Shown piece by piece: positions 1 through 4,932 of a stretch of 11,522 bases of DNA. Source of the DNA: an uncultured Pseudomonadota bacterium (GTDB taxonomy: Bacteria; SAR324; NAC60-12); the NCBI GenBank assembly GCA_913056375.1, contig CAJXNF010000052.1, forward strand, positions 1 to 11,522, written 5' to 3'. How positions within the stretch are numbered: the stretch's first letter is position 1; the number at the start of each line of letters is the position of its first letter. Position numbers and translations under genes: made by a program. The notes under the pieces were generated by a model. It saw only the letters and a list, made by a program, of their open reading frames with translations, made no database searches and was not told where the DNA came from.

Positions 1-82
1 AAGTAGGTGTTGCGGCTGATGCTGCAGAACCAATTACTACTGTTGCGAATGTTGCTGCCAATGCGGTAATGAACTTTTTCAT
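1..82 (-). CDS. Exported protein of unknown function, N-terminal fragment
   Basis: Only the first 27 codons are visible; the gene runs off the left edge. The ATG at 80-82 is preceded by GGAG about 8 nt upstream. The fragment starts M-K-K-F, continues as an Ala/Val/Thr-rich hydrophobic stretch of about 17 residues and reaches A-S-A-A near residue 24, a typical Sec signal peptide with an AXA-like cleavage site. The mature protein therefore lies in the periplasm, outer membrane or outside the cell. Nothing of the mature domain is visible, so no function can be proposed. A promoter candidate sits 22-49 bp upstream of the start codon. The reading is supported by signal peptide, RBS and promoter together, but is short. 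Confidence 0.6.
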   Translation of the reverse strand, partial: MKKFITALAATFATVVIGSAASAATPT

Positions 83-103
83 GGTCGTGCTCCAAAGTGG
101 ATT

Positions 104-131
104 ATTGTAATTTAATTGTCTCATTTGTCAC
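104..131 (-). promoter_or_regulatory. Candidate sigma70-type promoter for the exported protein
   Basis: Read on the minus strand, GTGACA (126-131, five of six to the -35 consensus) is followed by a 16-nt spacer and TACAAT (104-109, five of six to the -10 consensus). Transcription would start near 97, about 15 nt before the ATG at 82. The -35 hexamer lies inside the inverted repeat at 121-139, so repression or activation by a dimeric regulator is conceivable. This is motif matching only. Confidence 0.4.
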
Positions 132-139
132 TCAAATGA
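121..139. repeat. Inverted repeat, operator-like
   Basis: TCATTTG (121-127) and CAAATGA (133-139) are perfect 7-bp inverted arms separated by TCACT. The repeat lies between the divergent exported-protein and HTH genes, overlaps the minus-strand -35 candidate, and sits just upstream of a plus-strand TATAAT at 156-161. The position suits a protein-binding operator better than a terminator, because no T-tract follows. Confidence 0.4.
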
Positions 140-242
140 AACGTGATGGGTAAGTTATAATCCACAGTAATTTTTTTGGGGAGGATGACAGGGGGAGAAA
201 CTAGAAAACTCAATCCTCAACAACCAATAATTCCAAAAGGCT

Positions 243-422
243 ATGAACTACCGAACCCCAAAAGAACTGGCTTACGAGTATGACGTCAGCGAGACAACGG
301 TAATCCGCAGGTGTCAAAGTGGCTATTTGCCGAGCTACAAGGTTGGTGGCTGCTGGCGAATTGACCCAGAGGCGGAATCGGAAACAGTCCAGAAGTTGAG
401 AGGCAGATTCGGGAAGGGATGA
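243..422 (+). CDS. Small excisionase-like helix-turn-helix DNA-binding protein
   Basis: This 59-residue ORF begins at the only possible ATG in frame, since TAA lies 15 nt upstream at 228-230. The protein fits the HTH_17 / excisionase (AlpA-Xis, MerR-like) pattern. T-P-K-E-L-A at residues 5-10 is helix 1, followed by Y-D-V-S-E-T-T-V-I-R-R (13-23) with the recognition helix. The wing region S-G-Y-L-P (26-30) then K-V-G-G-C-W-R-I (33-40) matches the family's G-x-[IL]-P-x-x-[KR]-[VI]-G-x-x-W-R-I signature. It would bind DNA in the cytoplasm, either as a recombination directionality factor or as a small regulator. The RBS is weak: AAGG only 2 nt before the ATG. A TATAAT at 156-161 could be its -10, without a good -35. 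No integrase is adjacent, and tRNA-Arg lies 180 bp downstream. The family call is fairly sure; the role is inference. Confidence 0.72.
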   Translation: MNYRTPKELAYEYDVSETTVIRRCQSGYLPSYKVGGCWRIDPEAESETVQKLRGRFGKG

Positions 423-601
423 AGTCAAGGAAAAGATGAGAAAGTCGACAGGAAATTCTCTAGCGGGAACTACGTCTTAGCAAAGTTAAGGAGGTATTTG
501 CAGAAGGTGAAAAATAACCAAATATTATTAGTGTTACTCCACCACAATTCTACCATATTTGAGAATCTAGTTTTCAAACTTATCTAAGTAACTGATTTTG
601 C
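423..601. other. AT-rich intergenic stretch with no gene seen
   Basis: Between the HTH gene and the tRNA there is no ORF above 15 codons with a credible RBS, no clear hairpin with a T-tract, and no second copy of the tRNA 3' end that would mark an attachment site. It is visibly richer in A and T than the flanking genes. It could be eroded former coding sequence or a 3' spacer of the tRNA transcript. Confidence 0.5.
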
Positions 602-678
602 TGGCGCGCCCACCAGGACTTGAACCTGGAACCTACTGATTAGAAGTCAGTTGCTCTATCCAGTTGAGCTATGGGCGC
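602..678 (-). tRNA. tRNA-Arg (anticodon UCU), with encoded CCA
   Basis: On the minus strand a complete cloverleaf folds. The 7-bp acceptor stem is GCGCCCA/TGGGCGC. The D arm has GCTC/GAGC, the anticodon stem is ACTGA/TCAGT around the loop CTTCTAA, and the T arm is CCAGG/CCTGG around TTCAAGT. The anticodon is TCT, reading AGA and AGG arginine codons. The discriminator is G at 605, and the CCA tail is genomically encoded at 602-604. The gene begins 15 bp after the stop codon of ccmH on the same strand and could be part of the obg-ccmH transcript; no separate promoter is obvious in the gap. Confidence 0.96.
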
Positions 679-693
679 GTGAGAGGAGGGAGG

Positions 694-1155
694 TTAGCTG
701 TTTTCGAAGCGCTTCAGGTCCTGGAGCACCTGGCGTTCTTCTTCTGCAGTGAGGGCATCCAATTCTTCTGGAGGTGGTTGATCCTTGGCTTTCCATTGAC
801 TGGATTTACTCCAGACGAACCAAAATCCACCAGCTAGCCCGAGAGCTGGTAGGATCCAGATCAACAGGTTGAAGCCTTGCGCTGGAGGAGTCCGCAAGAT
901 CCACTCGCCATAGCGAGCGACAAAGTAGGCCTCAATCTCTTCCCGACCCTGCCCCGCCATCAACATTTCCCGAACCTTGTTGCGAATCTGTACCGAAAAG
1001 CCTGCTTCAGAATCATTGACCGAGAGCCCTTGACAAGTCGGGCAACGCAGGTTGTCGGCAATCTCGTGAACCAGATCCTCGTCAACAGCTTGAGCCTGCA
1101 GCGATAGGCAACCGGCCACCAGCAAAGGGAGCAACAGGGTTGAGAAGCGTTTCAT
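694..1155 (-). CDS. ccmH: Cytochrome c maturation protein CcmH (CcmH/CycL/NrfF family)
   Basis: CcmH is a membrane-anchored periplasmic thiol protein of System I cytochrome c maturation. It helps keep the apocytochrome CxxCH cysteines reduced for haem ligation by CcmF. The 153-aa protein has an N-terminal hydrophobic signal (about 5-23), the family motif L-R-C-P-T-C-Q at 36-42 with redox cysteines C38 and C41, a helical domain, a transmembrane helix at about 96-114, and a charged cytoplasmic tail. The length suits the short CcmH form without TPR repeats. V-A-G-C at 13-16 is a possible lipobox, so N-terminal lipidation is an alternative to signal cleavage after A-Q-A. The start ATG overlaps the preceding stop in ATGA, implying translational coupling. 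No other ccm gene is in the window, which is unusual because ccm genes usually cluster. Confidence 0.93.
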   Translation of the reverse strand: MKRFSTLLLPLLVAGCLSLQAQAVDEDLVHEIADNLRCPTCQGLSVNDSEAGFSVQIRNKVREMLMAGQGREEIEAYFVARYGEWILRTPPAQGFNLLIWILPALGLAGGFWFVWSKSSQWKAKDQPPPEELDALTAEEERQVLQDLKRFENS

Positions 1156-1517
1156 GCTGCGTGAATCTCTCGGTGGGGCAAGTGCTGACGCAGGTATTCA
1201 CGAATCATCGCCCGATTCGTCAGGTGTTTGCTTCCGGCTCCGGAGAGCCAACCTGCGAACTCAGAGCCCCGGTGGTAGCGGGCTAGAAAGCTCAGGTCCC
1301 GGTAGCGGGTCATCATCTCCTTGAATAAATCACGCGGCACATTGGCTGTCAAGAGCTCGTAGTAGACACCATTGTGCATCCACTCGAAGTTGGCCAGGGG
1401 CAACGCGTTCCAGTACTCTTGATGGAAGGCCTCCACCCGAGCATAGGTCACATCACCTCGTGGGGCACCCGCCCTGAGGCAGAGGACAGATAAATCGGTG
1501 TAAGTTTCGGTCTTCAT
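1152..1517 (-). CDS. Unrecognised 121-aa protein between obg and ccmH
   Basis: I do not recognise this family. The protein is soluble-looking: no signal peptide, no membrane segment. It is rich in Tyr, Arg, Leu and Glu, with an aromatic cluster F-H-Q-E-Y-W at 31-36 and F-E-W-M-H-N-G-V-Y-Y-E at 44-54, then R-Y-R-D-L-S-F-L-A-R-Y-H-R at 71-83. A basic, His-containing C-terminus follows. Its ATG overlaps the obg stop as ATGA, and its own TGA overlaps the ccmH ATG the same way. Expression is therefore very probably coupled to both neighbours, which strongly supports it being a real gene. The coupling suggests co-regulation with ribosome assembly or cytochrome maturation but does not reveal a function. 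Confidence 0.82.
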   Translation of the reverse strand: MKTETYTDLSVLCLRAGAPRGDVTYARVEAFHQEYWNALPLANFEWMHNGVYYELLTANVPRDLFKEMMTRYRDLSFLARYHRGSEFAGWLSGAGSKHLTNRAMIREYLRQHLPHREIHAA

Positions 1518-2545
1518 GCAGGGGATTCTTGATCAAGAACGGGGTTACGGACCTCGCGCACAATATCTGCCAGGTGCTGCTGCAGCTCTTGCAGGCCGCT
1601 GCCATTCAGGGAGGAGATCGTGAAGACGGTCTCTCCTTCCGCTTCCAGTGATTCACGAATTTCTTCAGTTTCCTTCAGATCGTGGACACTGTCCAGCTTG
1701 GTCAACGCAATCGCCCGAGGTTTTTCTAACAGGGTCGGCTCGAAAGACTCCAACTCGTGCAGTAGGGTCGCATACTCTTCCAGCGGTGGCGCCTCGGAAA
1801 AACCAGAGACATCCAGCATCAACAGCAGAATCGCGGTGCGTTCAATGTGACGCAGGAAGCGGTCGCCCAGCCCCCGTCCCTCGTGCGCACCCTCGATCAG
1901 ACCCGGGATGTCGGCAATCACGAAGGCTTCATACTCGTTGTGCTTGACCACACCAAGTTGAGGAACCAGGGTGGTGAAAGGGTAGTCTGCCACCTTGGGT
2001 CGAGCGTGGGAGAGCTTGCTGATCAGCGTGGATTTGCCAGCGTTGGGAAAGCCAACCAGCCCGACATCCGCCATCAACTTCAGCTCGAGACGGATCCAGA
2101 GCTCCTGCGAGGGCTCACCTGGTTGGTGATGTTCAGGGGCCCGATTCGTTGAGGTTTTGAAGCGTGCATTGCCCCGTCCACCTCGTCCACCCTTGAGGAA
2201 CAGGTATTCTCGCTCTTCGAGAATCTCCAGCAGGACATCTCCATTTTCCTCGTCACAGACCACGGTTCCGAGCGGAACACGAACCAAGCAGTCCTTGCCG
2301 TTCCGCCCATGCTTGTTGCGTCCACCACCCGGCTGGCCATTTTCTGCGTGTTGGTGTTGTTGAAAGGAGAGGTCGAGCAGGGTGCTGCGGGCATGATCTC
2401 CGACAAAGCGAATGCTTCCGCCCTCGCCACCGTCCCCACCATCGGGCCCACCAAATTCGACAAATTTTTCACGACGAAAGGAGGTGCAGCCCGCGCCTCC
2501 CTTGCCGGAGCGGACATGGATCTTGACCGAATCAACAAATTTCAT
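1514..2545 (-). CDS. obg: Obg/CgtA GTPase, ribosome assembly
   Basis: Obg is a conserved GTPase that binds the 50S subunit and acts in late ribosome assembly and stress signalling. The 343-aa protein has the glycine-rich Obg fold at about 1-157, with repeated G-G motifs such as G-G-P-D-G-G-D-G-G at 32-40. The G domain follows: G1 G-F-P-N-A-G-K-S (165-172), G2 D-Y-P-F-T-T (187-192), G3 D-I-P-G-L-I-E-G (212-219), G4 T-K-L-D (282-285) and G5 S-S-L (311-313). The G4 asparagine of the usual NKxD is threonine here. The protein ends soon after the G domain and lacks the C-terminal extension of longer Obg proteins. No rplU or rpmA is adjacent, unlike the common L21-L27-obg order. Its SD is weak; the 15-nt gap to the upstream gene can form small hairpins. 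Confidence 0.97.
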   Translation of the reverse strand: MKFVDSVKIHVRSGKGGAGCTSFRREKFVEFGGPDGGDGGEGGSIRFVGDHARSTLLDLSFQQHQHAENGQPGGGRNKHGRNGKDCLVRVPLGTVVCDEENGDVLLEILEEREYLFLKGGRGGRGNARFKTSTNRAPEHHQPGEPSQELWIRLELKLMADVGLVGFPNAGKSTLISKLSHARPKVADYPFTTLVPQLGVVKHNEYEAFVIADIPGLIEGAHEGRGLGDRFLRHIERTAILLLMLDVSGFSEAPPLEEYATLLHELESFEPTLLEKPRAIALTKLDSVHDLKETEEIRESLEAEGETVFTISSLNGSGLQELQQHLADIVREVRNPVLDQESPA

Positions 2546-2549
2546 GGAA

Positions 2550-2570
2550 GAGGCCGTGCCTCAGACACGG
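2550..2570 (-). promoter_or_regulatory. Two mutually exclusive small hairpins before the obg start
   Basis: On the mRNA, CCGTG (2566-2570) can pair with CACGG (2554-2558) around a 7-nt loop. Alternatively GAGGC (2558-2562) pairs with GCCTC (2550-2554) around a 3-nt loop. The two share bases and exclude each other. They cover the upstream stop codon and the only GAGG near the obg start at 2545. They might tune coupling, but arms of 5 bp can arise by chance. Confidence 0.25.
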
Positions 2571-3688
2571 AAGAAGTTGAGGAACTCGTCCGGCAGCTCC
2601 ATACGAACACGCCGGTTGAGGTGATGAACGAAGGGATGCATCGCCGCCTTGAGACAAGTGTGGTAGCTCTCCGGATCATCCTCACTTCTCAGCTCACGGT
2701 AGGACTGGTTGGCTTGACGCATCAAGATCTTGGCATGAACCGGCACCATCTCCTGGTTGCGTTCCAGCGCGTTCAACAGCTGGTCGTCAGGGAAGCCACA
2801 AAGCAGGTAGGTGAAGGAGTTCTCAAAGCGGAAGACAAAGAAGGGCGCATGCTCGGCAAAAGCGCTACGGGTAGCGGTCATGAAGCGCAGGAAGTAGTCC
2901 CGCATCTTCTCGTCTTTCCAGAAACCGAGTGTGATCGAATTGAGTTGCGAGTGAGTCGTTGCGTTGAAGGAACGGAAGAATTGATAGTTCTTGTAGCGCA
3001 GCACCTCCGGCTTCTCCTCAATTTTTGACATCTGCCCCTGCAGTGCCTTCAGCGTGCCTCCAAGCTCAGAGTCACTGAGAGTCCGCGGATCGATTTGTCC
3101 TTGTTCCGCTTCCTGGGCCTTGATCCAATCAACGAGGAAACGATCCTTCGCTTGCAGGTAGTGCTGAAAGGAGGGCTTTTGGGTCAGCGCAACGATCTCT
3201 TGCTCTAGCTTGACCGCATCCAGATCTGCTGGCAAAGCACGGAGCATCTGCTCAACTTCTTGCAGCATCGGTTCATCTGGGAAGGCCTTTGTCAATTCCT
3301 GTAGATTGCGAAGAGTGCGCTTAATCTTCAAACGGGTACGATGTAGGAAGACCTCTGGGTTGCAGGACTGCTTCTCAAAATCCTGAAAGGTCTCACATGG
3401 AATCTCGCTTTGGTTAGCACACTTGAGCGTGAGCGCCTGGGTCAGGTTGTCAGGAACTTGACGCAAACTGTAGAGTTGTTCGACCAGCATGCCCTGGAGC
3501 AATTCCAACACGCGGTTCAGTCGACCGATTTGTAGAAAGCTGTTGCGCAGAGTGGAGAATCCCGACAAGGTCTTCTGCGCCAGTTGACGCATGTCGTTGT
3601 CCATGTCGAGGTAGAGCCCGGCGGTCACGTCTTGCTGACGGCCCGGATAAATCGTGATTTTGAGTTTGTCGTCGCTGATGCTCGCCAT
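2561..3688 (-). CDS. Unrecognised 375-aa cytoplasmic protein upstream of obg
   Basis: I do not recognise this family. The protein has no signal peptide or membrane segment. It is mostly predicted helix, with amphipathic, Leu/Gln/Glu-rich stretches at about 35-75 and 115-225 that could form coiled coils. A denser aromatic part lies at 232-300 (for example N-Y-Q-F-F-R-S-F at 234-241 and A-P-F-F-V-F-R-F at 281-288). Three cysteines are at 90, 98 and 109. I chose the ATG at 3688, beginning M-A-S-I-S-D-D-K-L-K. The frame extends upstream only to a TTG at 3766, through a Pro/Cys-rich leader that looks untranslated. The gene ends 15 bp before obg on the same strand and is probably the first gene of that transcript. 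The long frame, gene-like composition and tight packing support it being real. Confidence 0.8.
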   Translation of the reverse strand: MASISDDKLKITIYPGRQQDVTAGLYLDMDNDMRQLAQKTLSGFSTLRNSFLQIGRLNRVLELLQGMLVEQLYSLRQVPDNLTQALTLKCANQSEIPCETFQDFEKQSCNPEVFLHRTRLKIKRTLRNLQELTKAFPDEPMLQEVEQMLRALPADLDAVKLEQEIVALTQKPSFQHYLQAKDRFLVDWIKAQEAEQGQIDPRTLSDSELGGTLKALQGQMSKIEEKPEVLRYKNYQFFRSFNATTHSQLNSITLGFWKDEKMRDYFLRFMTATRSAFAEHAPFFVFRFENSFTYLLCGFPDDQLLNALERNQEMVPVHAKILMRQANQSYRELRSEDDPESYHTCLKAAMHPFVHHLNRRVRMELPDEFLNFFRV

Positions 3689-3823
3689 GTCGGATCTTGG
3701 GAGTGCAGTACAGGGAAGGCCAGAAACTGGGTGGCAATTGGTCGGTTGTTCGACCTGCAAGGGCAAGACCAGTCCTGGGCGCGTTAGACAATTCCTTTGC
3801 GATCTGTCGGCAGGTGGGTTACA

Positions 3824-3843
3824 CCAAATAATTCCCTATTTGG
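3824..3843 (+). promoter_or_regulatory. Leader hairpin overlapping the apaG Shine-Dalgarno
   Basis: CCAAATA (3824-3830) and TATTTGG (3837-3843) form a perfect 7-bp, AT-rich stem with the loop ATTCCC. The right arm contains the first two bases of the GGAG Shine-Dalgarno at 3842-3845, and the ATG follows at 3852. In the folded RNA the ribosome site is partly hidden. The moderate AU content of the stem would let it melt easily, as in RNA thermometers, but that role is inference. Confidence 0.4.
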
Positions 3844-3851
3844 AGTCTGCC

Positions 3852-4235
3852 ATGAATCAAGAGATTACGCACGATATTGAGGTCGCTGTCCAGTCCTTCT
3901 ATCTGGATAATGAATCTGACCCTGAAAAACCACTCTTTCTGTTCGCCTATCGAGTGCGGATTGAAAACCAGGGATACGAGACCGTACAACTGCTGAAGCG
4001 ACACTGGATCATCACCGATGGAGATGGTCAGGTTCGCCATGTCGAAGGTGAGGGTGTGGTCGGTGAGCAGCCTGTCCTCAAGCCCGGAGAATCCTTTGAA
4101 TACACAAGTGGTTGCCCCTTATCGACTCCCGTGGGTACAATGCGTGGTAGCTACCAGATGCAGACCGCCAACCGGGCTCTGCTCCAGGTCGAAATCCCTG
4201 AATTCACGCTGGCTGTTCCCAGCGCCATCAACTAA
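3852..4235 (+). CDS. apaG: ApaG domain protein
   Basis: The 127-aa protein is a full-length stand-alone ApaG domain (DUF525), a fibronectin-III-like beta sandwich whose biochemical role is not settled; in enterobacteria it is linked genetically to apaH and ksgA. Family motifs are clear: S-D-P-E (22-25), F-A-Y-R-V-R-I-E-N (31-39), H-W-I-I-T-D (51-56), the glycine motif G-E-G-V-V-G-E-Q-P (66-74), F-E-Y-T-S-G (82-87), T-P-V-G-T-M-R-G-S-Y (92-101) and V-E-I-P-E-F-T-L-A-V-P (113-123). The ATG is preceded by GGAG with 6-nt spacing, and the protein starts where family members do; the longer frame back to 3654 is not needed. It is cytoplasmic and lies 21 bp upstream of the DsbA-like gene, probably in one transcript. 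apaH and ksgA are absent here. Confidence 0.96.
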   Translation: MNQEITHDIEVAVQSFYLDNESDPEKPLFLFAYRVRIENQGYETVQLLKRHWIITDGDGQVRHVEGEGVVGEQPVLKPGESFEYTSGCPLSTPVGTMRGSYQMQTANRALLQVEIPEFTLAVPSAIN

Positions 4236-4256
4236 CCCTCTCTGTTGAGACAAACT

Positions 4257-4868
4257 ATGAAGTCATTGCTGACCCTTGTTTCGATCTTGTTGGTAACCAC
4301 GCTCTCGTACGCTGCTGACATTCGTGGGTACTACACCCCTGTGGGACCCGTCCCTTCAGCACACACTGTCAAGAAGGTTCGCTTCGAAGAACTTCTCAAC
4401 TTTGGTTGCATCCATTGCAACAACTTACGCAAGGCTTCCCTGAAACTGCGGGAAGAATATGCCGACCAAGTTGACTTTATTGACATCCCAATCACCTTCC
4501 GTGGGCAGGATGATTCCCCTCTTCGGCTTTACTATGTCGCTGAACGGCTGGGTAAGGGCAAGCTGGTCAAGGAGGAACTCTTCCGCACTCGTTTCGAGTA
4601 TGAGGTGAATGTCTTCGATCCTGGGATCATTAACTACCTGGCCAAGAGCTTGGGGCTAGATCAGGAGTACCAGGCAGAATCTCGTAAGCCTTGGGTGGAA
4701 GCCAAGCTCGCTGAGGCAGAGCGCAAAACAGAACAGTACGGGTTGACTGGAACACCAACGGTCGTGATTGAAGGTAGTATGAAGATGGACATCGGGCGCT
4801 ACGGTTCGATCGAGAAGTTCGTGGCTGACGTGCCACAGACTTTCGCAGATTTGCTCGCCAAACCGTAA
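4257..4868 (+). CDS. DsbA-like periplasmic thiol:disulfide oxidoreductase
   Basis: This 203-aa protein is predicted to form or rearrange disulfide bonds in periplasmic proteins. Residues 1-19 are a Sec signal peptide (K3, a hydrophobic core, then S-Y-A-A). The thioredoxin-fold active site is F-G-C-I-H-C at 49-54, with nucleophile C51 and resolving C54. The cis-proline loop is T-G-T-P-T at 164-168 (P167). Between them lies the helical insertion typical of DsbA, and the length matches the family. The dipeptide I-H differs from P-H of classical DsbA, so redox potential may differ. I start at ATG 4257, with a GAGA about 7 nt upstream, rather than the TTG at 4245. The gene follows apaG by 21 bp and is followed by a hairpin. 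No DsbB partner is seen. Confidence 0.92.
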   Translation: MKSLLTLVSILLVTTLSYAADIRGYYTPVGPVPSAHTVKKVRFEELLNFGCIHCNNLRKASLKLREEYADQVDFIDIPITFRGQDDSPLRLYYVAERLGKGKLVKEELFRTRFEYEVNVFDPGIINYLAKSLGLDQEYQAESRKPWVEAKLAEAERKTEQYGLTGTPTVVIEGSMKMDIGRYGSIEKFVADVPQTFADLLAKP

Positions 4869-4880
4869 ACAAGTGGTACA

Positions 4881-4917
4881 TGTCTTCCGGCTTCTGAACC
4901 ATCAGCTCCGGAAGACA
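4881..4917. terminator. Hairpin between convergent dsbA-like and malate synthase genes
   Basis: TGTCTTCCGG (4881-4890) and CCGGAAGACA (4908-4917) are perfect 10-bp inverted arms. The 17-nt loop can form an inner stem CTGA/TCAG (4894-4897 with 4902-4905). It lies 12 bp after the DsbA-like stop and 15 bp after the malate synthase stop on the other strand. The position is right for a bidirectional terminator or mRNA 3'-end stabiliser. Neither strand has a T-tract directly after the stem, so it is not a classical intrinsic terminator. Confidence 0.6.
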
Positions 4918-4932
4918 GTGATCTGGTAGGAA

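Noticed and set aside
185..283. A 32-codon plus-strand ORF starting right after GGGGAGG
   Set aside because: The SD-like sequence touches the ATG with no spacing, the peptide resembles nothing known, and the frame overlaps the HTH gene out of frame. It may be an eroded leader, but I cannot support it.
210..428. A 72-codon minus-strand frame opposite the HTH gene
   Set aside because: The plus-strand frame matches the HTH_17/excisionase pattern well, while this frame has no RBS or family resemblance.
436..480. A 14-codon ORF after the HTH gene
   Set aside because: It is too short and lacks a convincing RBS. I saw no continuation that would make it part of a broken gene.
2080..2538. A 152-codon minus-strand frame within obg
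   Set aside because: It is an alternate frame of the GTPase gene. The protein is low in recognisable structure, and obg is unambiguous by its G motifs.
2309..3028. A 239-codon plus-strand frame across obg and the 375-aa gene
   Set aside because: It runs antisense to two better supported genes, one of them certain (obg), and shows no domain, RBS or gene context. It is a shadow of the minus-strand coding bias.
3689..3766. N-terminal extension of the 375-aa protein from a TTG start
   Set aside because: The added 26 residues are Pro/Cys-rich with no RBS advantage, and the ATG at 3688 gives a natural N-terminus.
3654..3851. N-terminal extension of ApaG
   Set aside because: ApaG homology begins at the ATG at 3852, which has a GGAG at proper spacing. 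The extension would translate through the leader hairpin.
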